A DNA stretch of 32,098 bases from Oscillospiraceae bacterium (lineage in GTDB: Bacteria; Bacillota; Clostridia; Oscillospirales; Oscillospiraceae), in contig JAISJC010000045.1 of the NCBI GenBank assembly GCA_031261745.1, positions 1 to 32,098 on the forward strand, read 5' to 3'. The translations under genes were made by a program, and so were the position numbers. Shown piece after piece: positions 22,706-32,098 of this stretch. The notes under the pieces were generated by a model, which made no database searches, was not told the origin of the DNA, and was given only the letters and a program-made list of their open reading frames with translations. How positions within the stretch are numbered: the first letter of the stretch is position 1; each line of letters opens with the position of its first letter.

Positions 22706-23647
22706 TTGATAAAATATCTCTTAAAACGTGTTTTAATGGGGATTCTCGCACTGTTTGCAGTCTCCGCGATTACTTTTTTCCTGATGAATCTTGTACCCGG
22801 CGGGCCGTTTTTGAGTGAAAAGGCTCCGTCGGCTGCGGTCCTCGCAAAGCTCGAAGAAAAATACGGTCTGGACAAGCCGCTCTACGTTCAGTACGGCAAC
22901 TGGCTGAAAGACCTTGCGCACGGCGACTTCGGCGTGTCATTCAAGATGCAGAAAAACAGACCGGTAACGACGATCATTAAAGAGATGTTCCCCGTATCGC
23001 TGAAAGTCGGCATTTACGCGATGATATGGGCGATCATCTTCGGCATCGTTTTCGGTTGTATTGCCGCCTATCACAGGGGCGGAATCATTGACAGCGTTCT
23101 GCGGGTGGTGACGACGCTCGGCGTCGTCTTGCCCACGTTTGTCACGGCGAGTATACTGCTCGTCCTTTTCGCGGGAGGGGTGTGGAAAATCCTTCCGAGC
23201 ATCGTCGGCGCGCACGCGAAATGGTACGCGTATATTCTGCCGTGCTTCACCCTCGGATTGAGTCCGATGTGCAACATCGCGCGTTACACGCGCTCGTCTA
23301 TGCTCGACGCGCTTGGGCAGGACTATATCCGCACGGCGTACGCCAAGGGCGTGTCGAACCGCAAGGTCATCTTCAAGCACGCGCTGCGAAACGCGCTCAT
23401 TCCGGTCGTTTCATACATCGGACCGATGACGGCGTACATTCTCACCGGAGGTTTCGTGACGGAAACGGTTTTCAATATCCCCGGCCTGGGCCGGTATTTT
23501 GTGCAGAGCATAAGCAACCGCGACTACCCGATTATTATGGGTACGACCGTGTTTCTCGCCGCTTTTGTCATCGTTATGACGCTCGCCGTCGATATTCTGT
23601 ACAAGTTTATCGACCCGCGTATTGACCTTGCAAAGGAGGATGAGTGA
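22706..23647 (+). CDS. oppB: oligopeptide ABC transporter permease OppB
   Basis: A 313-residue inner-membrane permease with six predicted helices. The N-terminus MIKYLLKRVLMG...FFLMNLVPGGPF is typical of OppB/DppB, and the EAA loop (RTAYAKGVSNRKVIFKHALRNALIPV) contacts the ATPases. The start is TTG 22706, which gives the expected N-terminus; the first in-frame ATG (22736) would remove the basic cytoplasmic tail. The GGCGGTGAGG before it is close to the start, so initiation may be modest. It is the first gene of oppBCDFA; the stop overlaps the oppC start by one base. Confidence 0.95.
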   Translation: MIKYLLKRVLMGILALFAVSAITFFLMNLVPGGPFLSEKAPSAAVLAKLEEKYGLDKPLYVQYGNWLKDLAHGDFGVSFKMQKNRPVTTIIKEMFPVSLKVGIYAMIWAIIFGIVFGCIAAYHRGGIIDSVLRVVTTLGVVLPTFVTASILLVLFAGGVWKILPSIVGAHAKWYAYILPCFTLGLSPMCNIARYTRSSMLDALGQDYIRTAYAKGVSNRKVIFKHALRNALIPVVSYIGPMTAYILTGGFVTETVFNIPGLGRYFVQSISNRDYPIIMGTTVFLAAFVIVMTLAVDILYKFIDPRIDLAKEDE

Positions 23648-24756
23648 TGCCGAAACGTCTGAAAATACCGAGCCTGCGCCTGTCGGACGAAAAAGTCGCG
23701 CAGCTTATCGACATTGGAACCCTCACGGTGCAGGATTTCGCCCCCGCGCCGCAGGATGATAAAGAGGATTTTATCCCGAAAGCGAAGAGTATGGGCTACT
23801 GGCAGGACGCGTGGCGGCGGCTGCGCCGCAACCGCGTGTCGATGGTCGCGCTCGTCGTAATTCTGCTGATTATTATTTTCGCGTTCGCGGGGCCGAAGTT
23901 TGTCCCGTATAAATATCAGGAGCAATACCGTTCCAGTCTCAACCTCGCACCTATGGAATATTCCGCGTCGGAACAGGCGCGCATTGACGCGGGTGAGAAG
24001 GTCTTTCCGCACGTTTTCGGCACCGATACCCACGGACGCGACATTATGGCGCGGACGATGGTCGGCGCGCGCGTCTCGCTCGCTATCGGCGTCCTTGCCG
24101 CGATTTTGGTGCTGATTATCGGCTCGATTTACGGCGCGGTCTCAGGTCTTGTCGGCGGACTTACGGACGCGGTTATGATGCGAATATTGGAGATTATCGC
24201 CTCAATTCCGGACGTGCTTGTCGTGCTTTTGCTGTCCGTTTCGATTAAACCGCGTTTGGAGGCGTTCGTCAATTCCTTCGGCGCGTCGAACAAGAACGCG
24301 TTCGCGCGCGGACTGTCCGTACTCGGACCGAGCATAACGGCGATTTTCATCTGTTTCGCCATTCTCTACTGGATCACTATGGCGCGGATAATCCGCGGTC
24401 AGGTGCTTCAACTCAAAAATCAGGAATTCGTCACCGCCGCACGCGCCCTCGGCGCGTCACAGTGGCGCATTATCCGCAAGCATTTGCTGCCGAACTGCAT
24501 CGGCAGTATGATTGCCGCTACCTGTCTGCAAATCCCGTCGGCAATCTTCCTCGAAAGTTTTCTGTCGTTCCTCGGCGTCGGCGTTCAGGCACCGCTGACG
24601 AGCCTCGGCAGTATGTGTTCCGACGCGCTCGGTGGTATGTATACTTACACTTACCGTCTTGTTATTCCGGCGGCGATTCTCTTGGTTCTGCTGCTTTCTT
24701 TCAATCTGTTCGGCGACGGGCTGCGCGACGCGCTTGACCCGCGCTTGAAGAAATAG
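23647..24756 (+). CDS. oppC: oligopeptide ABC transporter permease OppC
   Basis: A 369-residue permease. It has a hydrophilic N-terminal tail of about 60 residues, a first membrane helix (about 64-83), an extracytoplasmic segment containing [23 protein letters not shown] (the DppC/OppC signature), then five helices and the EAA loop [20 protein letters not shown]. Together with OppB it forms the peptide channel. ATG 23647 overlaps the oppB stop (TGATG) and has AAGGAGG 8 nt upstream; a GTG one codon earlier is less well placed. Confidence 0.95.
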   Translation: MPKRLKIPSLRLSDEKVAQLIDIGTLTVQDFAPAPQDDKEDFIPKAKSMGYWQDAWRRLRRNRVSMVALVVILLIIIFAFAGPKFVPYKYQEQYRSSLNLAPMEYSASEQARIDAGEKVFPHVFGTDTHGRDIMARTMVGARVSLAIGVLAAILVLIIGSIYGAVSGLVGGLTDAVMMRILEIIASIPDVLVVLLLSVSIKPRLEAFVNSFGASNKNAFARGLSVLGPSITAIFICFAILYWITMARIIRGQVLQLKNQEFVTAARALGASQWRIIRKHLLPNCIGSMIAATCLQIPSAIFLESFLSFLGVGVQAPLTSLGSMCSDALGGMYTYTYRLVIPAAILLVLLLSFNLFGDGLRDALDPRLKK

Positions 24757-24767
24757 GGGGCGGCAAG

Positions 24768-25757
24768 ATGAGTGAAAACAGAGAACTTCTGCTGTCCGTC
24801 AAGGATTTGCGCGTGTCGTTCTTCACGCACGCGGGCGAGGTCAAAGCCGTGGGCGGCATTTCTTACGACCTGCACCGCGGCGAGGTAATGGGCATCGTCG
24901 GCGAATCCGGCAGCGGCAAAAGCGTCGAGGCGTACTCGATAATGGGATTGCTGCAAAGTCCAGGGCGCGTAATCGGCGGGAGCATTACACTCGACGGCGA
25001 GAATGTGCTTGACTACAATAAAGAGCAGCTGCAAAAAATGCGCGGCAACCGCATTTCGATGATTTTCCAGAACCCGATGACGTGCCTGAACCCCGTCTAC
25101 ACCGTCGGGAACCAAATCGCGGAGGCTCTGACGGCGCACAAAAACGTCTCGCACGCCGATGCGCGCGCCGCCGTTATAGAGATGCTGAAACTCGTCGGCA
25201 TTCCGAATCCGGAGAAGCGAATGAAGCAGTATCCGCACGAGCTTTCCGGCGGAATGCGTCAGCGCGTGATGATCGCGCTCGCGCTCATATGCGAGCCGGA
25301 CTTGCTGATTGCGGACGAACCGACGACCGCGCTTGACGTCACGATTCAGGCTCAGATTCTCGAACTGATGAAGGATGTTCAGAAAAAGACGCAGATGGCG
25401 ATTATCTTTATCACGCACAACCTCGGCGTAGTAGCGGATATATGCGACCGCGTGTCCGTTATGTATGCGGGAAAAATCGTTGAGACCGGTTCCGTCGCGG
25501 ATATATTCTACCGGCCGCGCCACCCGTACACGCTCGGTCTGCTCGCGAGTATGCCGCGCGTGGACGCGCAGGAGTACGAGCGGCTCGTCCCGATTGAGGG
25601 GACGCCAGTGGATATGCTCAATCCTCCGCCGGGCTGCGCCTTTGCGCCGCGCTGTGAAAAGTGTATGAATATCTGTATAAAAGCCGACCCGCCGGAGACG
25701 GATTTGGGCGACGGACACATCGTCAACTGTTGGATGGAGGTGCCGAGAGATGAATGA
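24768..25757 (+). CDS. oppD: oligopeptide ABC transporter ATPase OppD
   Basis: A 329-residue ABC ATPase: Walker [10 protein letters not shown]-loop [12 protein letters not shown], signature LSGGMRQR, Walker [14 protein letters not shown]-loop FITHNLG, and the C-terminal oligopeptide-transporter extension with a cysteine cluster ([14 protein letters not shown]; further on, NCW). That cluster binds an iron-sulfur centre in some members of this family. GGGGG lies upstream of the ATG. It overlaps oppF by 8 nt. OppD and OppF together form the heterodimeric motor. Confidence 0.96.
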   Translation: MSENRELLLSVKDLRVSFFTHAGEVKAVGGISYDLHRGEVMGIVGESGSGKSVEAYSIMGLLQSPGRVIGGSITLDGENVLDYNKEQLQKMRGNRISMIFQNPMTCLNPVYTVGNQIAEALTAHKNVSHADARAAVIEMLKLVGIPNPEKRMKQYPHELSGGMRQRVMIALALICEPDLLIADEPTTALDVTIQAQILELMKDVQKKTQMAIIFITHNLGVVADICDRVSVMYAGKIVETGSVADIFYRPRHPYTLGLLASMPRVDAQEYERLVPIEGTPVDMLNPPPGCAFAPRCEKCMNICIKADPPETDLGDGHIVNCWMEVPRDE

Positions 25758-26718
25758 AAATATCGGCGCAACCCCGCTCGTCGAGACGCAAAAACTCGTC
25801 AAATATTTCCCTGTAAAGGGTTCGCAGGGACAGCACGTCCGCGCGGTTGACGGCATTTCACTCGCGATTGCCGAGGGTGAGACGCTCGGTCTCGTCGGCG
25901 AATCCGGCTGCGGCAAGACGACGCTCGGACGGACGATGCTGCGGCTGTACGACCCGACCTCCGGAAGCCTGTTTTATCGCGGCGAGGACATAACAAAGGT
26001 GAAAATGCTCGCGTACCGCCGCAAAATGCAGATTATCTTTCAGGATCCGTCGGCGAGCCTCGACCCGCGAATGACCGTCGGCGAGATTATCGGCGAGCCG
26101 CTCGATATACACAAACTGTGTTCGTCAAAAGCCGAGAAGCGCGACCGCGTGAGCGAGCTTCTGACGATTGTCGGGCTGAATTCCGAACAGGCAAACCGCT
26201 ATCCGCACGAATTTTCTGGCGGCCAGCAGCAGCGCATAGGAATCGCGCGCGCCCTTGCCGTGAATCCGGAGTTTATCGTCTGCGACGAGCCGATTTCCGC
26301 GCTCGACGTGTCCATTCAGTCGCAGATTGTCAATATGCTCGAAGATATGCAGGAGGACCTAAAACTCACGTATCTGTTTATCTCGCACGACATTTCCGTT
26401 GTGCGGCACATCTCGAACCGCATCGGCGTGATGTACCTCGGAAAGCTCGTGGAGCTTGCGACGTCGAACGAGCTGAATACGAATCCGATGCACCCGTACA
26501 CGCGCAATCTGCTGTCGGCGGTGCCGATTCCGGACCCCGACAAGTCGCGCGCGAGGTCGCGCGAGCTGTTGCAGGGCGACCTGCCCAGCCCGATAAATCC
26601 GCCGTCGGGCTGTCGCTTCCACACGCGCTGCCCGCTGGCAAAACCTGAGTGTTCGCAGTCGGAGCCGGAGTTTACGGAACACACGCCCGGGCACTTCGCC
26701 GCCTGCCACTTAATTTGA
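25750..26718 (+). CDS. oppF: oligopeptide ABC transporter ATPase OppF
   Basis: A 322-residue ABC ATPase: Walker [10 protein letters not shown]-loop [15 protein letters not shown], signature FSGGQQQR, Walker [14 protein letters not shown]-loop FISHDISVV, and the C-terminal oligopeptide extension with [27 protein letters not shown] is typical of OppF/DppF. GGAGG lies upstream of the ATG, inside the end of oppD (8-nt overlap). No key residue is missing. Confidence 0.96.
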   Translation: MNENIGATPLVETQKLVKYFPVKGSQGQHVRAVDGISLAIAEGETLGLVGESGCGKTTLGRTMLRLYDPTSGSLFYRGEDITKVKMLAYRRKMQIIFQDPSASLDPRMTVGEIIGEPLDIHKLCSSKAEKRDRVSELLTIVGLNSEQANRYPHEFSGGQQQRIGIARALAVNPEFIVCDEPISALDVSIQSQIVNMLEDMQEDLKLTYLFISHDISVVRHISNRIGVMYLGKLVELATSNELNTNPMHPYTRNLLSAVPIPDPDKSRARSRELLQGDLPSPINPPSGCRFHTRCPLAKPECSQSEPEFTEHTPGHFAACHLI

Positions 26719-26776
26719 TTTTACGATGCGGCAGCTCTGTCGCGTTGTAGAAAAAATATTAAAGGAGAAAGCAAAA

Positions 26777-28477
26777 ATGAAAAAGTTCCTCGCAATCCTG
26801 CTCTCGGTTCTTATGCTCGCAACGCTTTTCGCGTCGTGCGCCAAGACGCCGAGCGAAACCGGCGACCCGACACCGGGCGCGGCCGGCGGCGAAACCCCGT
26901 CCGGCGGGACGGCAAAGCCGCTGAATATCCGCGTCAACGTCGCGGCGGAGCCGATGACAATCGACCCGCAACTCAATTCCTCCGTGGACGGAGCAATCTA
27001 CTCTCACCACATCTTTGAGGGTCTGTACAAGTGGGAGGACGACGGCGAAGGCAACGCGATTCTTGTCCCCGGTCAGGCCGCGAGCTTTGACAAGGCCGAG
27101 AACGCCGACGGAACCATCACCTACACGTTCAAAATGCGCGACGGCATCAAGTGGTCCGACGGCAAGGCCGTGACAGCCGGCGACTTTGAGTACAGCCTGC
27201 GCCGCCTCGCCGATCCGGAGACCGCAGCCGACTACAACTATCTGATTGACGGTATCATCGTCGGTGCAACCGACGCCCTGTCGGGCGCGGCCGCGCCCGA
27301 CTCAATCGCCGTAAAGGCGATTGATGAAAAGACGCTCGAAATTACGACGGTCGTCGAGACCGCGTACTTCACCGAGCTGCTCGCATTCCCCGCGCTGTTC
27401 CCCGTGCGCCAGGACGTTATCGAGTCCGCAGGCGACCAGTGGACGTTTGACCCCGCGACGTACATCGGCAACGGCCCGTACAAAATGGACGAGTGGGTTC
27501 ACAACAGCTACATCAACCTCGTGAAGAACGAAAACTACTACGAGTACGAAAACCTCGGCCCTGAGTCCATTCGTTTCGTGCTTATGGACGACGCGAACGC
27601 AATGCTCACCGGTTTCCGCGGCGGCGAGCTGGATTTCATCGAGGATATGCCCGTTGACGAAATCCCCGCCCTGCTCGACAGCGGCGAGCTGACGGTTGTT
27701 CCGTACATCGGCACCTATTATGTGTCCTACAACGTGCAAAAGGCCCCGTTTGACAACGCGCTTGTCCGCGAGGCGTTTACGCTCGCGATTGACCGCGACA
27801 ACATCGTTGACAACATCACCCGCACCGGTCAGCTCCCCGCCTCCGCCTATGTCCCGTCCGGTATTGCCGACGCGGACCCGTCCGGCGCGGACTTCCGCAC
27901 GAACGGCGGAGACTGGTACAGCATTGACCCCGCCGACTATGACGCCAACTGTGAGCGCGCCCGCGAGCTGCTCGCCGAGGCCGGCTATCCCGGCGGCGCG
28001 GGCTTCCCGACGGTCGAGTATCTCTACAACACGAGCGCGAACCACGAGGCGATCGCCCTCGCTCTGCAAGCCGACTGGGAGCGTGTGCTGGGCGTCACCG
28101 TGACCATCAACAATCAGGACTGGGGAGTGTTCCTCGAAACCCGTAAGGACGGCGAGTACCAGATCGCCCGTAACGGCTGGATTGCCGACTTTAACGACCC
28201 GATTTCGTTCATTGATATGTGGATTACCGGCGGCGGCAACAACGACGCGCAGTACAAGAACCCCGCATTTGACGCGCTCGTCGCGGCCTCCCGCTCCGAA
28301 ACCGACCCGGCAAAGCGTATGCAGATTCTGCACGACGCCGAAAAGCTGATGCAGAACGACTTTATGCTCGGACCCATATATTTCTACACGCAGAAGTATA
28401 TGCTCAATCCGGAAATCGACGGCATCTACTACACCCCGCTGGGCTACTTCCTCTTCGACCACGCGTACTTCAAATAA
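26777..28477 (+). CDS. oppA: oligopeptide-binding lipoprotein OppA (solute-binding family 5)
   Basis: A 566-residue lipoprotein. The signal peptide ends in a lipobox, LFASC, with cysteine 21 as the lipidation site, then a G/P/T-rich linker and a family 5 binding fold (about 50-566). Landmarks are TIDPQLNSSVDGAIYSHHIFEGLY, IKWSDGKAVTAGDFEYSLRR, IGNGPYKMDEW and LVREAFTLAIDRDNI. It captures peptides for OppBCDF; LspA in this window should process it. ATG 26777 follows AAAGGAG by 9 nt; a frame open back to 26726 has no ribosome site and would spoil the signal peptide. Having oppA last is common in Clostridia. Confidence 0.96.
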   Translation: MKKFLAILLSVLMLATLFASCAKTPSETGDPTPGAAGGETPSGGTAKPLNIRVNVAAEPMTIDPQLNSSVDGAIYSHHIFEGLYKWEDDGEGNAILVPGQAASFDKAENADGTITYTFKMRDGIKWSDGKAVTAGDFEYSLRRLADPETAADYNYLIDGIIVGATDALSGAAAPDSIAVKAIDEKTLEITTVVETAYFTELLAFPALFPVRQDVIESAGDQWTFDPATYIGNGPYKMDEWVHNSYINLVKNENYYEYENLGPESIRFVLMDDANAMLTGFRGGELDFIEDMPVDEIPALLDSGELTVVPYIGTYYVSYNVQKAPFDNALVREAFTLAIDRDNIVDNITRTGQLPASAYVPSGIADADPSGADFRTNGGDWYSIDPADYDANCERARELLAEAGYPGGAGFPTVEYLYNTSANHEAIALALQADWERVLGVTVTINNQDWGVFLETRKDGEYQIARNGWIADFNDPISFIDMWITGGGNNDAQYKNPAFDALVAASRSETDPAKRMQILHDAEKLMQNDFMLGPIYFYTQKYMLNPEIDGIYYTPLGYFLFDHAYFK

Positions 28478-28489
28478 ATCGGCAAAAGC

Positions 28490-28523
28490 AAAAAGCCTTG
28501 AATCGTAAGATTCAAGGCTTTTT
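28490..28523. terminator. bidirectional terminator between oppA and tRNA-Asn
   Basis: A 15-bp perfect stem (AAAAAGCCTTGAATC paired with GATTCAAGGCTTTTT) with a GTAA loop. The A5 and T5 ends give T runs on both strands, so it can end the opp operon (plus) and the 5S-tRNA transcript (minus). It begins 13 nt after the oppA stop and ends 1 nt before the tRNA CCA. Confidence 0.92.
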
Positions 28524-28524
28524 G

Positions 28525-28600
28525 TGGCTCCCCCTGTTGGGCTCGAACCAACGACCCTGCGGTTAACAGCCGCATGCTCTACCGACTGAGCTAAGGAGGA
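28525..28600 (-). tRNA. tRNA-Asn (anticodon GUU)
   Basis: A 76-nt gene including an encoded CCA. On the minus strand it starts TCCTCCTTAGCTCAG, has the anticodon loop CTGTTAA (anticodon GTT at 28567-28565), and the T-loop GGTTCGAGCC. The 7-bp acceptor stem TCCTCCT/AGGGGGA pairs fully with one G-U. It follows the 5S gene by 15 nt and is probably processed from the same transcript. Confidence 0.97.
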
Positions 28601-28615
28601 AAATGCGGGGGTAAA

Positions 28616-28733
<118 letters not shown>

Positions 28734-28742
28734 GCGAACGAT

Positions 28743-28772
28743 ATAATATCACAATCAAATCGTGATTGTCAA
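28743..28772 (-). promoter_or_regulatory. 5S rRNA/tRNA-Asn promoter with a dyad
   Basis: On the minus strand, a consensus -35 TTGACA (28772-28767) and -10 TATTAT (28748-28743) with an 18-bp spacer; the start would be near 28736, at the 5S end. A 7-bp inverted repeat (ACAATCA with TGATTGT around a 5-nt centre) overlaps the -35 and spacer and could be an operator or chance. Confidence 0.7.
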
Positions 28773-28790
28773 TACCTTTTGAGAAAATAT

Positions 28791-30248
28791 TTAATCCGTT
28801 GCGACGAGTTCCTCGTCGAAGGTGATGTTGAGCGTAATCGTCTTGCCGTCGCGGAACACCCTGACAGCGGCGGTGTCACCCGCTTTGTACGCGCGCTTGG
28901 CGACTTTCAGCGTCTCGCTTGACGTTATATCCGTATCGCCGAGCTTCGTGATGATATCGCCGGGAACGATGCCCGCTTTTTCGGAGCAGGAACCCGGTTC
29001 GACGGTTTTTACGAACACGCCCTCGACCATATTGTAGTATTCGGCGGTGCGGGCATCGACGGTGTAGACAGAGATGCCGAGGCGCGCCTTGCCGGTCACG
29101 TAACCGTTTGCAATCAGCTCCGACGCGATGTCCATTGCGTCGTCGATAGGAATAGCGAAACCGAGACCCTCCGCGCCGGAACTCGAATACTTAGCGGAGA
29201 CAATGCCGAGAACCTCGCCGCGCGTGTTGTAGACGGGTCCGCCGGAGTTGCCGCTGTTGACGGCCGCGCTGATTTGGAACATATTTATCGTGATATTGTC
29301 GCTCTCGCTGACGGTGACGCTGCGGTCAAGCGCAGAGATGATGCCGTCCGTCATCGTGTAGTCGAGCTGGCGGGGGTTGCCGACGGCGTAAATCCGTTCG
29401 CCGACCTCCATTGCCGCAGACGAGCCGATTTTCACGGGCGGCAGTCCCGTCGCGTCGATTTTTATGACCGCGACATCGTTGTCGGCCTCGCTGCCGATTA
29501 CCTTCGCCTTGTATGAGGTGCCGTCGCGCATCAGAACAGTGAGCGGAAAGCCGTAAAGGTTCGCGTACTCAATGACGTGGTTGTTCGTGAGGATATAGCC
29601 GTCTTCGGAGATGACGAAGCCGGAGCCGTAGACGGTTTCGGCGGGGGACCAGCCCTGCGACGGGATTTCCGTCGAAACGCAGACGACCTGATTGGCCGCG
29701 ATTTTGTAGATTTCCTGACCCGAAAGCGTGCCGGAGAGTACGAGCGCGTTGTTTGCGTCGGTACTGTTGCTGTTGCCGCTCGCGCTCGTGGGGGGCGCGG
29801 TCGCGCCGAGGATTACCTGCGTGGAGCCGGCTTTCAGCGAGCCGGATTCTATGCCGTACCGAATCGCGCCCCAACTCGCCGCCGTGCTGACGAGCGCGCA
29901 GACGAGAACGAGAGCGACGGCGCGGACGAAACCGCCGCGGCGTTGCCGCTCGTGACGCTCACGCGGAACAGGGGAGTGAACCTCGCGCTCACGCGCGGGA
30001 GGCGCGTAAAACTGCGCGTAATTGGTGTACCCCGGCGTGTACGGCTTCCGCTCGGTCGATTCCACCGCGCGAAAACCCGCCTCGGCGTATTCGGGTTCGC
30101 GTTTCGGCGGTTCCGGCTGAACGGGTTCCGGCTTCACAGGCTCCGGTATCTCAGGTTCGGGAGCTGTGTATTCGTATTTTTCGACTGCGGGTTGCTCATC
30201 GGGAGTGTCGGAAACAATCGGATTCTCATCGTCAAAATTGTAATTCAT
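28791..30248 (-). CDS. htrA: HtrA/DegP-type membrane-anchored serine protease
   Basis: A 485-residue protein. A cytoplasmic N-terminal region of about 105 residues is rich in P, E and K (repeated PEP units), a membrane helix follows (about 108-130), then an extracytoplasmic trypsin-like protease domain with the triad H224 (TNNHVIEY), D258 (DNDVAVIK) and S335 (GNSGGPV), and a C-terminal PDZ domain (about 385-475; KAGIVPGDIITKLG). This is the Firmicutes HtrA architecture, for quality control of exported proteins. GAGG lies about 12 nt upstream of the ATG at 30248. It is divergent from thrS. I see no convincing CssR-type box. Confidence 0.95.
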   Translation of the reverse strand: MNYNFDDENPIVSDTPDEQPAVEKYEYTAPEPEIPEPVKPEPVQPEPPKREPEYAEAGFRAVESTERKPYTPGYTNYAQFYAPPAREREVHSPVPRERHERQRRGGFVRAVALVLVCALVSTAASWGAIRYGIESGSLKAGSTQVILGATAPPTSASGNSNSTDANNALVLSGTLSGQEIYKIAANQVVCVSTEIPSQGWSPAETVYGSGFVISEDGYILTNNHVIEYANLYGFPLTVLMRDGTSYKAKVIGSEADNDVAVIKIDATGLPPVKIGSSAAMEVGERIYAVGNPRQLDYTMTDGIISALDRSVTVSESDNITINMFQISAAVNSGNSGGPVYNTRGEVLGIVSAKYSSSGAEGLGFAIPIDDAMDIASELIANGYVTGKARLGISVYTVDARTAEYYNMVEGVFVKTVEPGSCSEKAGIVPGDIITKLGDTDITSSETLKVAKRAYKAGDTAAVRVFRDGKTITLNITFDEELVATD

Positions 30249-30344
30249 ATCGCAATGACCTCACATAAAAGATATTATGCAAACATCATAATACACGCGC
30301 CGCAAAAAAAGGTGAATAAATTTGAAACAAATCTCTAATAATTC

Positions 30345-30373
30345 TTGAACATTCGCGAATAACGTGCTATTAT
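30345..30373 (+). promoter_or_regulatory. thrS promoter with palindrome in the spacer
   Basis: -35 TTGAAC (30345-30350), 17-bp spacer, -10 TATTAT (30368-30373). The spacer begins with the perfect 10-bp palindrome ATTCGCGAAT (30351-30360). The leader to the ATG is only about 28 nt, so a T-box riboswitch cannot fit here. Confidence 0.65.
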
Positions 30374-30407
30374 ACAAAAATACGTTACGCACAAAGGAGA
30401 TATTGTT

Positions 30408-32098
30408 ATGGCTGACAAGCAGTACACGTTTGAAAACGAAGAATTTAAGAAGGCGTACCGCCACACCACCTCGCACATTCTGGCGCAGGCGGTTAAACGG
30501 CTGTATCCGGAGACGAAACTCGCAATCGGCCCCGCGATTGCCGACGGCTTCTATTACGACTTTGACACCGAAACGCCGTTTGCGCCGGAGGATCTGGAAA
30601 AGCTCGAAGCGGAAATGCGCAAGATTATAAAGGAAAAGCTGCCGCTCGAACGGTTTGAGTTGCCGCGCGCCGAGGCGATTACGCTGATGGCAAAGCGCGG
30701 AGAGCCGTATAAGGTCGAGCTGATTGAGGGCTTGGCGGCGGATTCCGTGATCAGCTTCTACACGCAGGGCGAGTTCACGGACCTCTGCGCGGGGCCGCAC
30801 GTGGACAACACGTCACGCATTAAGGGCAACGCGATTAAGCTCACCTCCGCGACCGGCGCGTACTGGCGCGGAGATTCCGACAACAAGATGCTGCAACGCA
30901 TTTACGGCACCTGCTTCACGTCGAAAGAGGAGCTGGACGCGTATTTGCAGCGGCAGGAGGAGGCGAAACGCCGCGACCACCGCAAGCTCGGACGCGAGCT
31001 GGATCTTTTCGCGCTGTATGACGAGGGACCGGGCTTCCCGTTTTTCTTCCCGAAGGGAATGGCGTTGCGCAACGAATTGGAGAGCTTTTGGCGCGCGGAA
31101 CACCGCCGCGCGGGCTACGAGGAAATCCGCACGCCGCTGATTCTCAACGAAGAGCTGTGGCACCGCAGCGGTCACTGGGACCACTACAAGGACAATATGT
31201 ACTTCACGAAGATCGACGACGGCGACTTCGCGATTAAGCCGATGAACTGCCCTGGCGGAATGCTGACCTACAAACGCCGCCGTTGGAGCTATCGCGAGCT
31301 GCCGGTCCGTATGGCGGAGATGGGCGTAGTCCACCGCCACGAGCTGTCGGGCGCGCTCCACGGACTGATGCGCGTGCGCAGCTTCACGCAGGACGACGCG
31401 CACATATATATGACGCCGGAGCAGGTTCCGTCGGAGATTATCGGCGTAATCGAGCTTGTGGACAAGATTTATAAGATTTTCGGCTTTGAGTACCGCGTGG
31501 AGCTGTCCACGCGCCCCGACGACTATATGGGCGAAAAAGCGACTTGGGATATGGCGGAAAAGGCACTCGAAACCGCGCTCGTATCCAAGGACATCGACTA
31601 CAACATCAATCCGGGCGACGGCGCGTTCTACGGTCCGAAAATTGACTTCCACCTCGTGGACAGCCTTGGGCGGACGTGGCAGTGCGCGACGCTTCAACTC
31701 GACTTCCAAATGCCGGAGCGGTTCGAGCTTGAATACATCGGCGCGGACGGAGAAAAGCACCGCCCCGTAATGATTCACCGCACGGTGTTCGGCTCTATTG
31801 AGCGGTTCATCGGCATCCTGACGGAGCATTTCGCCGGCGCGTTTCCGCTGTGGCTTGCGCCCGTGCAGGTGACCGTGCTGCCGATTACGGACCGCGCGCA
31901 GGAGTACGCGCAGGGCGTCGCGGATAAGCTCGCGGACCTCGGCTTCCGCGTCGAAACAGACTTCCGCAACGAGAAAATCGGGTACAAAATCCGCGAGGCG
32001 CAGATGCAGAAAATCCCGTTTATGCTCGTCCTCGGCGACAAGGAGGCGGAGAGCGGCGAGGTCACAGTCCGCCGCCGCGCGGGCGGCGACATCGGCAC
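30408..32098 (+). CDS. thrS: threonyl-tRNA synthetase without TGS domain (3' end beyond window)
   Basis: A class II synthetase, 563 codons visible, open at the right edge. It begins directly with the N2 editing domain ([22 protein letters not shown]), and the N-terminal TGS domain of about 60 residues found in most ThrRS is absent. The catalytic core has the zinc ligands (MNCPGG cysteine, HELSGALHG histidine, [13 protein letters not shown] histidine) and motif 2 FTQDDAHI nearby. The C-terminal anticodon-binding domain begins near residue 480 ([12 protein letters not shown]) and is cut by the window end. ATG 30408 follows AAAGGAGA by about 7 nt. No in-frame start further up could encode a TGS domain, since the promoter lies there. 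Confidence 0.95.
   Translation, partial: MADKQYTFENEEFKKAYRHTTSHILAQAVKRLYPETKLAIGPAIADGFYYDFDTETPFAPEDLEKLEAEMRKIIKEKLPLERFELPRAEAITLMAKRGEPYKVELIEGLAADSVISFYTQGEFTDLCAGPHVDNTSRIKGNAIKLTSATGAYWRGDSDNKMLQRIYGTCFTSKEELDAYLQRQEEAKRRDHRKLGRELDLFALYDEGPGFPFFFPKGMALRNELESFWRAEHRRAGYEEIRTPLILNEELWHRSGHWDHYKDNMYFTKIDDGDFAIKPMNCPGGMLTYKRRRWSYRELPVRMAEMGVVHRHELSGALHGLMRVRSFTQDDAHIYMTPEQVPSEIIGVIELVDKIYKIFGFEYRVELSTRPDDYMGEKATWDMAEKALETALVSKDIDYNINPGDGAFYGPKIDFHLVDSLGRTWQCATLQLDFQMPERFELEYIGADGEKHRPVMIHRTVFGSIERFIGILTEHFAGAFPLWLAPVQVTVLPITDRAQEYAQGVADKLADLGFRVETDFRNEKIGYKIREAQMQKIPFMLVLGDKEAESGEVTVRRRAGGDIG

Noticed and set aside
28750..28770. Dyad near the 5S promoter as a terminator of the HtrA gene
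   Set aside because: The stem is only 7 bp and AT-rich with no T run, so it is better read as part of the 5S promoter region.

Overview
The window looks like chromosomal DNA of a GC-rich member of the Clostridia, probably in or near the Oscillospiraceae/Ruminococcaceae. Evidence for this: the Firmicutes-type order sepF-divIVA-ileS-lspA-rluD, the Firmicutes mutL-miaA-hfq block, an SLH-domain surface protein, sigma-A type promoters in AT-rich gaps, strong GGAGG ribosome sites, and long tightly packed same-strand gene runs. The affiliation is inference from gene order and protein style, not from a database search. I see no mobile element, prophage or CRISPR array.

Region 1 (about 100-4163, plus strand): a CdaR/PucR-type regulator, ftsE, ftsX and a secreted coiled-coil M23 peptidase form one probable operon, from a near-consensus promoter to a strong terminator. 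FtsEX is an ATP-driven membrane complex that activates a peptidoglycan hydrolase at division; the M23 protein is the likely partner.

Region 2 (18090 down to 4177, minus strand): thirteen genes read in one direction with overlaps or very short gaps. In transcription order they are an alanine-racemase-like protein lacking the PLP lysine, mutL, miaA, hfq, an HlyD-like membrane adaptor, yggS, sepF, divIVA, ileS, lspA, rluD, a PMT-family mannosyltransferase with a discoidin-like insert, and a small membrane protein. The run joins mismatch repair, tRNA and rRNA modification, RNA chaperoning, cell division, lipoprotein processing and protein glycosylation. The ylmG and ylmH genes often found between sepF and divIVA are absent, and mutS is not next to mutL.

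Region 3 (18139-22616): miaB on the plus strand is divergent from region 2, and a YbaK-type tRNA deacylase on the minus strand converges with it. Then comes a secreted two-SLH protein with a C-terminal serine esterase, with its own promoter and terminator.

Region 4 (22639-28523, plus strand): a complete oppBCDFA oligopeptide importer operon ending in a bidirectional terminator.

Region 5 (28525-32098): tRNA-Asn(GUU) and a lone 5S rRNA gene on the minus strand with their own promoter, an HtrA-type membrane-anchored protease on the minus strand, and a divergent thrS lacking the TGS domain that runs off the right edge.

Main oddities: the racemase-like protein without its catalytic lysine; a miaA whose expected start (ATG AAA) is followed at once by an in-frame TAA; an IleRS in which HIGH reads HIGT and KMSKS reads AMHKS; and a discoidin-like module inside the mannosyltransferase.
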